A stretch of DNA of 5,283 nt from Actinomycetes bacterium (GTDB lineage Bacteria; Actinomycetota; Acidimicrobiia; Acidimicrobiales; Acidimicrobiaceae), in NCBI GenBank assembly GCA_021823385.1, contig JAKAOC010000206.1, forward strand, positions 1-5,283, written 5' to 3'. The notes beneath the pieces are model-generated. The model had not been told where the DNA came from. It worked only from the letters and a program-made list of their open reading frames with translations, and searched no databases. Shown piece after piece: positions 1 to 5,283 of the stretch. Every line of letters starts with the position of its first letter. Position 1 is the stretch's first letter. Position numbers and translations under genes: made by a program.

Positions 1-635
1 TCGACGCTCACCACTTCGGCACCGGCAGCTCGGATGCCATCCAGCACAGGCTCGTCAAGGTGGAGGCCCGCAGTCGGCGCTGCGGCTGATGAGGGTCTCT
101 CGGCGAAGACCGTCTGATAGCGCTCGGGGTTCGCCAAGGGCTCCTTGATGTACGGAGGAAGCGGGGTCTCACCGAGGCGCTCGATCGCCCCCGGGTCGGC
201 CAGCTCCACCGTGACCTTCACAGGCGAGTCACCTGAGCGCTCCTCGCGACCTACGACTGCCAGCACTTCGGCACCGGCCGGATCGAAGAATCGGCTGCCG
301 GGAACCACCTTGCGGCTCGGGTTGCACAGCACGAGCCAGACTCCGGCCGAGCGTTCCTCCAGGAAGAGGAACTCCACGCGTCCGCCACTTTCCCGATGCA
401 GGGTCACCCGCGCCGGCATCACTCTGGTGTTGTTGACCACCACGACCTCGCCAGGCAGCACCAGATGGGGCAGGTCAAAGACGTGGCGATCAGCCAGGGC
501 GGTTCCGGTCGCGTCAAGCAGGCGCGCCGAGGAGCGCGGCTCGACGGGATGTTGGGCGACCAGGCCCGGGTCCAGCTGGTAGTCGAACGCGGCCAGCTCG
601 TCTACGGCATCGCCGGGGGCGGGTCGGTCAAACAT
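1..635 (-). CDS. queA: S-adenosylmethionine:tRNA ribosyltransferase-isomerase (QueA), N-terminal part, cut by window edge
   Basis: QueA transfers and isomerises the ribosyl moiety of SAM onto 7-aminomethyl-7-deazaguanine at the wobble position of GUN-anticodon tRNAs, giving epoxyqueuosine; it is a cytosolic enzyme. The frame is open from ATG 635 to the left edge, giving 211 residues of a family usually near 340-360, so the C-terminal third is missing. Family landmarks seen in order: FDYQL (17-21) with LVAQHP (25-30), SARLL (36-40), the FDLP and LPGE stretch (53-63), NNTRVMPAR (68-76, usually NDTRVIPAR), LGETPLPPYI (154-163), RYQTVFA (172-178) and AAAPTAGLH (184-192). ATG 635 puts about 16 residues before FDYQL, slightly longer than usual. 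The next in-frame ATG (codon 73) lies inside the core, so 635 is the only credible ATG. No clear Shine-Dalgarno sequence precedes it. It lies 46 nt after the dehydrogenase gene on the same strand, with no functional link to it. Confidence 0.93.
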   Translation of the reverse strand, partial: MFDRPAPGDAVDELAAFDYQLDPGLVAQHPVEPRSSARLLDATGTALADRHVFDLPHLVLPGEVVVVNNTRVMPARVTLHRESGGRVEFLFLEERSAGVWLVLCNPSRKVVPGSRFFDPAGAEVLAVVGREERSGDSPVKVTVELADPGAIERLGETPLPPYIKEPLANPERYQTVFAERPSSAAAPTAGLHLDEPVLDGIRAAGAEVVSV

Positions 636-681
636 CTCGATCAGAGAGTCTAGGCCCGCCCCCGTGAGTGCGCCTCTGGAG

Positions 682-2172
682 TCAGGTCTGCGGAAACCCG
701 AAGTCGACGCCCGGCATCCGCTCGTCCGCCCAGCGCTGGGTGACAACCTTTCCGCGGGTGTAGAACTTCACGCCTTCCTCGCCGTGGATGTGCGTGTCGC
801 CAAAGAGCGAATCCTTGTTGCCACCGAAGGAGTAGTAGGCGACCGGGACCGGGATGGGCACATTGATACCGACCATTCCCGCCGTGATCTCGTCCTGGAA
901 GCGATGGGCCGCCGAGCCCGAACGGGTGAAGATCGCTGCGCCATTGGCATAGGGATTCGAATTCACCAGATTGATCGCCTCGTCGGAGTCCTTGGCCCGC
1001 ACGATGGCCAGCACCGGACCGAAGATCTCCTGCTTATAAAGGTCCATCTCCGGCGTCACCCGGTCCACAAGGCTCGGGCCCAGGTAGAAGCCGCTTTCCT
1101 TGGTGGAGGCGTGATCGCGTCCGTCGACGACGACCGTTGCGCCTTCGGCCGCGGCGTTGGCAACGAACCCGGCCACCCGATCGCGATGCTCGCGGGTGAC
1201 GAGAGGCCCCATGTCGATACCGTCCTCCTGGCCGTAACCGACCCGGAGATCGCCCAGGCGAGCCACGATCTTCTCGAGCAGCGGCTCGGCGGAATCCCCT
1301 ACCGGCACCAGCACGGAGATCGCCATGCACCGCTCGCCTGCGGAGCCGTAACCCGCGGAGACGGCGGCGTCGGCGGCAGCATCGAGGTCGGCATCCGGAA
1401 GAACGACCATATGGTTCTTGGCGCCGCCAAGTGCTTGGACCCTCTTGCCCTGCTCCGCCGCCCTGCGATAGATGTAGGAGGCGATCGCGGTTGAGCCCAC
1501 GAAGCTCACCGCTCGGATCCCCGGGTGATCGAGAATCGCCTCGACGACCTCCCGATCGCCCTGTACCACGTTCAGGACACCCTCAGGGAGGCCGGCCTCG
1601 CTGAAAAGCTCGGCCAAGAGCAGTGAGGTGCTGGGGTCCTTCTCCGAGGGCTTGAGTATGAAGGAATTACCCACCGCGACGGCCACCGGGAACATCCACA
1701 TGGGTACCATTGCGGGGAAATTGAACGGTGTGATTCCGGCTACGACGCCGAGCGGCTGGCGGATCGAATAAGTGTCCACCCCGCGCGAGACCGATGCGGA
1801 GTACTGGCTCTTTTGCACCTGGGGAATTCCGCAGGCGAACTCGACCACCTCCAGGCCCCGCCGCGCCTCTCCGGCCGCGTCTGCCAAGGTCTTGCCGTGC
1901 TCCTCGGAGATCGCCTTCGCGATCTTGCCGATATTGCGCTCGAGCAACTCACGGTAGGCGAACATGACCCGGGCGCGCTGGCTGAGCGGCGCGCGTCCCC
2001 AGCTTTGAAAGGCTTCCGCCGCACGCCGAACTGCGCTGTCCAGCAGGGCAGCGTCCCCGAGGTGCACTTCGCCGGCGACCTCGCCCCGGCCCGGATCGTA
2101 GACGGGAAGGCGTCGAGCCCCCTCGGGCGTCACGATCTTGCCCCCGATGTAGTGGCCGATCTGCTTTGTCAT
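682..2172 (-). CDS. mmsA: CoA-acylating methylmalonate-semialdehyde / malonate-semialdehyde dehydrogenase (MmsA family)
   Basis: A 496-residue protein, full length for the MmsA/ALDH6 family. These enzymes oxidise methylmalonate semialdehyde to propionyl-CoA, or malonate semialdehyde to acetyl-CoA, with NAD+ and CoA and loss of CO2. Visible landmarks: N-terminal HYIGGK (8-12); GLEVVEFACG (106-115) preceded by R105; PFNFPAMVPMWMFP (149-162) with oxyanion Asn151; KPSE (174-177); SFVGST (223-228); GERCM (279-283) with catalytic Cys282; EIFGP (382-386); and the MmsA-type tail GEEGVKFYTRGKVVTQRW (464-481). R105 and R281 fit the two arginines known to hold the substrate carboxylate in this family. 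The general-base glutamate of hydrolytic ALDHs (ELGGK) is absent; the motif reads ALGGAK (247-252), as expected of CoA-acylating members. The start is supported by the AGGAGG at 2179-2184. It lies 41 nt after the aminotransferase stop, indicating an operon. Acyl preference (malonate versus methylmalonate semialdehyde) cannot be read from sequence. Confidence 0.95.
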   Translation of the reverse strand: MTKQIGHYIGGKIVTPEGARRLPVYDPGRGEVAGEVHLGDAALLDSAVRRAAEAFQSWGRAPLSQRARVMFAYRELLERNIGKIAKAISEEHGKTLADAAGEARRGLEVVEFACGIPQVQKSQYSASVSRGVDTYSIRQPLGVVAGITPFNFPAMVPMWMFPVAVAVGNSFILKPSEKDPSTSLLLAELFSEAGLPEGVLNVVQGDREVVEAILDHPGIRAVSFVGSTAIASYIYRRAAEQGKRVQALGGAKNHMVVLPDADLDAAADAAVSAGYGSAGERCMAISVLVPVGDSAEPLLEKIVARLGDLRVGYGQEDGIDMGPLVTREHRDRVAGFVANAAAEGATVVVDGRDHASTKESGFYLGPSLVDRVTPEMDLYKQEIFGPVLAIVRAKDSDEAINLVNSNPYANGAAIFTRSGSAAHRFQDEITAGMVGINVPIPVPVAYYSFGGNKDSLFGDTHIHGEEGVKFYTRGKVVTQRWADERMPGVDFGFPQT

Positions 2173-2178
2173 AATGAC

Positions 2179-2184
2179 CCTCCT
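2179..2184 (-). promoter_or_regulatory. Strong ribosome binding site of mmsA
   Basis: The minus strand reads AGGAGG followed by six bases and then ATG 2172. This near-perfect Shine-Dalgarno fixes the dehydrogenase start. It suggests efficient independent initiation of the second gene of the operon, in contrast to the poor site in front of the aminotransferase. Confidence 0.85.
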
Positions 2185-2213
2185 CCGACTTCCATGATGC
2201 TCGACTCTGCGAA

Positions 2214-3506
2214 CTACAGGTTTGCGGCCGCCGCCAGCGACTCGACCAATGCGTCCACGCCGCTGTCCGCCTCGGCCCTGCTGATGGAGAGAGGCGGGGC
2301 GATGCGCAGCACGTTTCCGGCGATGCCACCTTTACCGACCAGAAGCCCGCGTGCCTTGGCCTCCTCCTGGGCCCTGGTGGCCAGTTCAGGTGCGGGCTGT
2401 ACCGTGCCGGGCTGCGCCAGCTCGACGCCGATCATCAACCCCTTGCCACGCACTTCGGCGACCACCGGGTTGCCGGCGCACTCCGAGCGGAGCCTGTCGA
2501 TCATGTGGCTTCCGACCTTGAGGGCGTTCTGCTGCAAGTCGTGGTCGAGCAGGTATTCGAGGTTTGCCAGGGCGGCTCGCGAAGCGAGCGGCGTACCTCC
2601 GAAGGTCGAGATCGACGAGCCCGGCATGGCATCGATTATGCCGCCGCGGCCGACCACGCCGGCCATGGCCATCCCGTTGCCCAGGCCTTTGGCAAAGGTG
2701 ATGAGATCCGGGGTTATGCCATGAGCCTGATAGCCCCAGAAGTTCTCCCCGGTCCTGCCCCAGCCGGTCTGGACCTCATCGGAGATGTAAAGAATGCCGT
2801 GCCGGTCGAGCACTTCCTTGATGGCGCCGAAGTACCCGTCAGGCGGAAGCGCAAAGCCCCCGACCCCCTGCACGGGCTCGGCAATGAGCGCGGCCACCTG
2901 TCCGGAGACTGCAGTGCCGAGGAGGTCCTCAAGGTCGGCAACTCCACGGGCGATGTACTCCGGGTCCGACAGGCCGGCCAGGTTGCCCCTTATCCGCGAT
3001 CCACCCAGGATGTAGAAGACTTGGAAGGGCGACAGGTTGGTGGCGGCATAGCCGGGGTTCGCGGTCACAGCCAGGGCCGAGAAGGAGCGGCCGTGATAGG
3101 AGTTCCGCACCGCAAGGACTTGGTTCGACTGGCGATAAGCGGTGGCAAAGAGCATGGCGGCGTCGTTGGCCTCGGTGCCAGAGGTGGTAAAGAAGACCTT
3201 GGCGTCCGGGATGCCCGAAAGTGAAGCAATCCGCTCCGCGAGCGCGACCATCGGCTCGATGAGATAGAGGGTCGAGGAGTGGATCATCTTGCCCGCCTGG
3301 TCGCGGATGGCCTCCACGACCTCGGGAACCGCGTAGCCGGTCATGGTCGTCAGGATTCCGCCGAAGAAGTCGAGGTATCGCACCCCGTTCTGGTCGGTAA
3401 CGTAGCATCCCTCACCCGAAACCAGCTCGATCGGCTCCGAGTAGTAGAGGCCAAGCCACTTGGGCATGACGGCCTTGTGACGGCGATGCAGCTCACTGTG
3501 AGACAT
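2214..3506 (-). CDS. Class III PLP-dependent aminotransferase, AGXT2-like (probable beta-alanine / 3-aminoisobutyrate transaminase)
   Basis: A 430-residue fold-type I transaminase, usual length for the family. It moves an amino group from an omega- or beta-amino acid to a 2-oxo acid such as pyruvate or glyoxylate. Landmarks: YLDFFGGILT (44-53), TSGTEAND (108-115, phosphate contact), SYHGR (136-140, YHG against the cofactor ring), EPVQG (210-214), ISDEVQTGWGRTG (241-253) with Asp243 for the pyridine nitrogen, TFAKGLGNG (270-278) with Schiff-base Lys273, and TFGGTP (301-306). The FWGYQAHGITPD block, VRGKGLMIGVEL and GLLVGKGGI-RIAPPLSIS closely resemble mammalian AGXT2 as I remember it, more than GABA or ornithine transaminases. 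The start fits AGXT2 alignment (HRRHKAVMP region), although the ribosome site is weak: GGGGGA (3510-3515) only three bases before ATG. The MmsA gene just downstream points to malonate or methylmalonate semialdehyde as product, hence beta-alanine or 3-aminoisobutyrate as substrate. GABA or taurine use is less likely but not excluded. Confidence 0.9.
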   Translation of the reverse strand: MSHSELHRRHKAVMPKWLGLYYSEPIELVSGEGCYVTDQNGVRYLDFFGGILTTMTGYAVPEVVEAIRDQAGKMIHSSTLYLIEPMVALAERIASLSGIPDAKVFFTTSGTEANDAAMLFATAYRQSNQVLAVRNSYHGRSFSALAVTANPGYAATNLSPFQVFYILGGSRIRGNLAGLSDPEYIARGVADLEDLLGTAVSGQVAALIAEPVQGVGGFALPPDGYFGAIKEVLDRHGILYISDEVQTGWGRTGENFWGYQAHGITPDLITFAKGLGNGMAMAGVVGRGGIIDAMPGSSISTFGGTPLASRAALANLEYLLDHDLQQNALKVGSHMIDRLRSECAGNPVVAEVRGKGLMIGVELAQPGTVQPAPELATRAQEEAKARGLLVGKGGIAGNVLRIAPPLSISRAEADSGVDALVESLAAAANL

Positions 3507-3564
3507 TGTTCCCCCGCTTGATAGAACGGCAATGCTCCCAAAGATAGCGCAAGCACGGCCACTT

Positions 3565-3577
3565 TTGTTCGGTACTT
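3565..3577. promoter_or_regulatory. Degenerate second copy of the putative MocR operator
   Basis: TTGTTCGGTACTT resembles the perfect palindrome at 3588-3601 with imperfect arms and one base fewer. Read as a direct repeat, TTTTGTTCGGTAC (3563-3575) matches TTTTGTATCAGTAC (3586-3599) with a one-base gap. Their offset of 23-24 bp is about two helical turns. MocR/GabR regulators are known to bind paired direct repeats, which makes this a reasonable second half of a composite operator. It is an inference from pattern alone. Confidence 0.4.
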
Positions 3578-3587
3578 TATGCTATTT

Positions 3588-3601
3588 TTGTATCAGTACA
3601 A
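3588..3601. promoter_or_regulatory. Perfect inverted repeat TTGTA-N4-TACAA, putative MocR operator
   Basis: TTGTATCAGTACAA has perfect 5-bp arms around a 4-bp centre. It sits 15 bp upstream of the regulator ATG (3617) and inside the AT-rich control region, overlapping the likely -10 of the regulator and the likely -35 of the aminotransferase. Position and symmetry suggest an operator for autoregulation plus divergent control. The binding protein is inferred from adjacency. Confidence 0.5.
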
Positions 3602-3606
3602 CCATT

Positions 3607-3610
3607 GGAG
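3607..3610 (+). promoter_or_regulatory. Ribosome binding site that decides the MocR start (GGAG to ATG 3617)
   Basis: GGAG followed by six bases and ATG 3617 is an ideal arrangement. The alternative start TTG at 3605-3607 overlaps this GGAG itself and has no ribosome site of its own in the AT-rich sequence upstream. The protein therefore most likely begins MILEL, four residues shorter than a longest-frame call. Confidence 0.75.
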
Positions 3611-3616
3611 CAGTCA

Positions 3617-4945
3617 ATGATTCTCGAGCTCACGAGTGCCGACTTCGGGGGCGAGCGCGGGGCGCGCGACATCGCGCAGAGAGTCGACGAAATCGCCGGC
3701 GCACGCCGCGCAGCGTTCGGGACCAAGCTCCCTCCGATCCGCACCCTTGCCCGTGAATTGGGTGTCAGCCCCACAACTGTCGCCGGCGCCTACCTTGAGC
3801 TGGAGCGCCGAGGGGTGGCCAAGGGCCAGGGTCGGGGTGGGACAGTGTTGGTGCGGCGCAATCCACCGCTGGGAGCAGCGCGCGTGTTCCACATGTTCCC
3901 GGAACAGTCCAGCCCTGCCACTCACGACCTGTCCACCGGCTTCCCGGATCCGCGCCTTCTCCCGGCACTCGACCTGAAGGCGCTGTCCGCCGCCGCCGCC
4001 GGAAGCGAGGCTCACAACTACCTGAACCGCCACCTGGCCGAGGAGCTCGCGCCCGTGCTGGCCAAGCTGCTGGAGGTCGAGCCGGAGAGCCTGAGCGTCG
4101 TGAACGGCTCCCTCGACGCCCTGGATCGCCTGCTCGGCCAGGCATGCGTCGCGGGCGACCGGGTGATCGTGGAGGACCCCGGCTTTCCACCTATATTCGA
4201 CCTCCTGGACGTGCACCGGCTGGTGCCGGTGCCGGTTCACTCCGACGCCGAAGGCGTAGATCCGGATTCGCTCGCCACTGCCCTGGAAAACCGTGCCCAG
4301 GTGATGATCTGGCAGCCCCGTGCGCAAAATCCCACCGGCATCTCCACCAGCGGCCGGCGCTCGGCTGAGCTGGCCACCCTGCTCGGGCAATCCAGGCCGA
4401 TAACCGTCATCGAGGACGACCATTCCGGCCTGGTTTCCAGCTCTCCACGGGTGACGATGCGAGGGATGGTTCCCGGCCCCGTGGCCACGGTCTACGGATT
4501 CTCCAAGTCCCATGGCCCGGACCTGCGCATTTCCGCGCTTGCGGCCACCGGCGATCTTCTGACCAAGGTGGTAGAGCGAAGACGCCTAGGGCCGTCCTGG
4601 ACCAGCGGCATTACACAGCGCCTGCTCGCACATCTGCTAACCGAGGACGCCACGTCGGCACGCGTGGAGAGCGCCAAGGCCCTTTACTCGGAACGCCTGG
4701 AGTTGCTGGCGGGCCGGCTCCGTGCGGCTGGCGCACCCGTGACCTCCACCGACGGTCTCAACTGCTGGATACCGGTCACCAGCGAACTCGGCGTGATCAC
4801 CGACCTGGCGCGCATGTCGGTGGTTGTGGCACCTGGCTCGGCCTTCTACCTGGATGGGCGAGGAGAACCGCATATCCGGGTGACCACCGCCGCCATCGAC
4901 GTCCTGACGCCCGGGCTCGTCGACGTCATCGGCCGCTGGCTTTGA
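3617..4945 (+). CDS. MocR/GabR-type transcriptional regulator: GntR winged HTH fused to aminotransferase-like domain
   Basis: A PLP-binding transcription factor of 442 residues, slightly short for MocR proteins (about 450-500). Residues about 10-81 form the GntR winged helix-turn-helix: KLPPIRTLARELGVSPTTV (37-55), then YLELERRG and a glycine-rich wing. After a linker of about 25 residues, residues 105-442 form a fold-type I aminotransferase-like domain with QNPTG (237-241), EDDHSG (266-271), FSKS with Schiff-base Lys297 (codon 4505-4507), and HIRV with Arg421 as likely carboxylate anchor. The cofactor pocket therefore looks intact. Unusual points are EDPGFP (186-191) where the family usually has a Tyr, and no clear Y-G-LR motif near residues 130-145. 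A longer frame could begin at TTG 3605, but the GGAG site favours ATG 3617. Divergence from the aminotransferase-mmsA pair suggests it regulates that operon and perhaps itself; activator or repressor role is unknown. Confidence 0.92.
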   Translation: MILELTSADFGGERGARDIAQRVDEIAGARRAAFGTKLPPIRTLARELGVSPTTVAGAYLELERRGVAKGQGRGGTVLVRRNPPLGAARVFHMFPEQSSPATHDLSTGFPDPRLLPALDLKALSAAAAGSEAHNYLNRHLAEELAPVLAKLLEVEPESLSVVNGSLDALDRLLGQACVAGDRVIVEDPGFPPIFDLLDVHRLVPVPVHSDAEGVDPDSLATALENRAQVMIWQPRAQNPTGISTSGRRSAELATLLGQSRPITVIEDDHSGLVSSSPRVTMRGMVPGPVATVYGFSKSHGPDLRISALAATGDLLTKVVERRRLGPSWTSGITQRLLAHLLTEDATSARVESAKALYSERLELLAGRLRAAGAPVTSTDGLNCWIPVTSELGVITDLARMSVVVAPGSAFYLDGRGEPHIRVTTAAIDVLTPGLVDVIGRWL

Positions 4946-5025
4946 CCCACGCCCAGGGAGGAGTCCGAGCGCTTCGGTCCGATAGCCACTGGCGATGGCG
5001 ACGGAGGCGCGTTAGCCTGGGCCTC

Positions 5026-5044
5026 GAGCAGCTGGAGCAGCTGC
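5026..5044. repeat. Tandem 9-bp repeat forming a 7-bp stem-loop upstream of CBS gene
   Basis: GAGCAGCTG occurs twice in direct succession (5026-5034 and 5035-5043). Because the unit contains the palindrome CAGCTG, GCAGCTG (5028-5034) can also pair with CAGCTGC (5038-5044) around a GAG loop. The hairpin ends 18 bases before the ribosome site of the CBS-domain gene. It may be a leader structure or a factor-dependent terminator element; chance duplication in GC-rich DNA is also possible. Confidence 0.5.
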
Positions 5045-5062
5045 CACCGAGACCCCGACGCT

Positions 5063-5067
5063 AGGAG
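5063..5067 (+). promoter_or_regulatory. Ribosome binding site of the CBS-domain gene
   Basis: AGGAG is followed by five bases (TGGAA) and ATG 5073. This is a good Shine-Dalgarno and fixes the start of the truncated gene. Confidence 0.8.
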
Positions 5068-5072
5068 TGGAA

Positions 5073-5283
5073 ATGAACCTTGGACAGTCCACCACCGGGC
5101 GGCCTGATGCAACCCAAACCCTCGTCGAAACCGTAATGACCACCGAGGTGGTCAGTGTGGGTCCCGACGATCCAATTCAGGAGGCCGCGCAGAAGATGGC
5201 GGCGCACCGGATCACTTCCGTTCCGGTCGTGGACCAGGAGTCACGTCTGCACGGCGTCCTCTCAGACGATGACCTCATAATCG
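5073..5283 (+). CDS. CBS-domain protein, N-terminal part, cut by window edge
   Basis: The frame runs open from ATG 5073 to the right edge: 70 codons plus one base. After about 16 polar residues it shows the standard start of a CBS domain: VMTTEVVSVGPDDPIQEAAQ (21-40), KMAAHRITSVPVVD (41-54), then GVLSDDDLI (61-69), which matches the usual G-hydrophobic-hydrophobic-S/T-x-x-D-L-hydrophobic end. CBS domains usually come in pairs that bind adenine nucleotides or similar ligands. The early domain suggests a small stand-alone tandem-CBS protein or one with a further C-terminal domain (for example BON), but the rest lies outside the window. It has its own strong ribosome site and a 127-nt gap from the regulator, so it is probably a separate unit. 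Its role cannot be told from this fragment. Confidence 0.85.
   Translation, partial: MNLGQSTTGRPDATQTLVETVMTTEVVSVGPDDPIQEAAQKMAAHRITSVPVVDQESRLHGVLSDDDLII

Larger units (their letters stand above)
3507..3616. promoter_or_regulatory. Divergent promoter/operator region between aminotransferase operon and MocR regulator
   Basis: This stretch separates the divergent genes. Its right half (about 3561-3606) is strikingly AT-rich against GC-rich surroundings. Plausible but weak promoter hexamers can be drawn on both strands. Rightward: TTGTTC (3565-3570), a 17-nt spacer, then TTGTAT (3588-3593), giving a short leader to ATG 3617. Leftward: TTGTAC (3601-3596), a 16-nt spacer, then TAAAGT (3579-3574). 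Each hexamer matches consensus at only three or four positions. If correct, the promoters face each other and overlap the palindrome at 3588-3601, so one bound regulator could control both directions, as is usual for MocR genes. Confidence 0.6.
4946..5072. other. Intergenic region between regulator and CBS-domain gene
   Basis: This gap holds a tandem repeat hairpin (5026-5044), described separately, and a short dyad CCGA-GCGCT-TCGG (4965-4977) just after the regulator stop. Neither is followed by a T run, so I see no intrinsic terminator. TAGCCT (5013-5018) could be a -10 for the CBS gene, with a poor -35 (TGGCGA, 4990-4995) at 17-nt spacing; this is weak. Confidence 0.4.

Noticed and set aside
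145..653. Plus-strand frames at 145-582 and 396-653
   Set aside because: The opposite strand encodes QueA with many conserved motifs. The plus frames are compositionally biased and featureless.
664..1494. 276-codon open frame on the plus strand opposite mmsA
   Set aside because: It lies wholly antisense to a clear full-length dehydrogenase (apart from its first bases), shows no family motif, and has no ribosome site. Long antisense frames are common in high-GC coding DNA.
1813..3224. Two long plus-strand frames (1813-2724 and 2505-3224) opposite mmsA and the aminotransferase
   Set aside because: They overlap each other and the real genes, have low-complexity Arg/Ala/Ser/Pro-rich composition and no recognisable domain. 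They are shadows of third-position GC bias.
2214..3506. Aminotransferase as a GABA transaminase (GabT) because a GabR-like regulator is nearby
   Set aside because: The C-terminal and active-site blocks look like AGXT2 rather than GabT, and the partner is an MmsA-type CoA-acylating dehydrogenase, not a succinate-semialdehyde dehydrogenase.
3554..3567. Minus-strand AAAAGTGGCC, faintly like the AAAGTGG core of the corynebacterial PdxR site
   Set aside because: Only the first seven bases agree, there is no second copy, and neighbouring genes are not for pyridoxal phosphate synthesis.
3614..4513. 299-codon minus-strand frame opposite the MocR gene
   Set aside because: It is antisense to a protein with complete HTH and aminotransferase motifs, and it has no motif of its own.
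4965..4977. CCGA-GCGCT-TCGG dyad after the regulator stop as an intrinsic terminator
   Set aside because: The stem is only four base pairs and no T run follows on either strand.
4846..5112. 88-codon minus-strand frame across the regulator end and the CBS gene start
   Set aside because: It is antisense to two supported genes and has no ribosome site or recognisable domain.

Overview
This is a high-GC bacterial segment. Its codons prefer G or C in the third position, and its protein sequences look actinobacterial. The aminotransferase and dehydrogenase resemble pairs I recall from actinobacterial beta-amino-acid and pyrimidine catabolism loci. Phylum is inferred from family resemblance only; no search was run. 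I see no mobile element, CRISPR array, tRNA or rRNA.

Layout: (1) 1-635, minus strand: the N-terminal 211 residues of queA, the SAM:tRNA ribosyltransferase-isomerase of queuosine synthesis, cut by the window edge. (2) 682-2172, minus: an MmsA-type CoA-acylating (methyl)malonate-semialdehyde dehydrogenase. (3) 2214-3506, minus: a class III PLP-dependent aminotransferase of the AGXT2-like group. (4) 3507-3616: a divergent, unusually AT-rich control region holding a TTGTA-N4-TACAA palindrome and a degenerate second copy. (5) 3617-4945, plus: a MocR/GabR-type regulator with a GntR winged helix-turn-helix fused to a fold-type I aminotransferase-like domain; its best start is ATG 3617, not TTG 3605. 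(6) 4946-5072: a gap with a tandem 9-bp repeat that can fold into a 7-bp hairpin. (7) 5073-5283, plus: the first 70 codons of a CBS-domain protein, cut by the right edge.

Functional reading: the aminotransferase and MmsA are only 41 nt apart, and the second gene has a near-perfect ribosome binding site, so they very likely form one operon. Together they would deaminate a beta-amino acid (beta-alanine or 3-aminoisobutyrate, the end products of reductive pyrimidine breakdown) to malonate or methylmalonate semialdehyde, then decarboxylate and acylate it to acetyl-CoA or propionyl-CoA. The divergent MocR protein is the obvious candidate regulator and could sense the amino acid substrate through its PLP domain. 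queA follows in the same direction after 46 nt but belongs to tRNA modification, so its co-transcription may be incidental.

The region is mostly ordinary metabolism. The part most likely to be undescribed is the pairing of this MocR subtype and its palindromic operator with a beta-amino-acid pathway.
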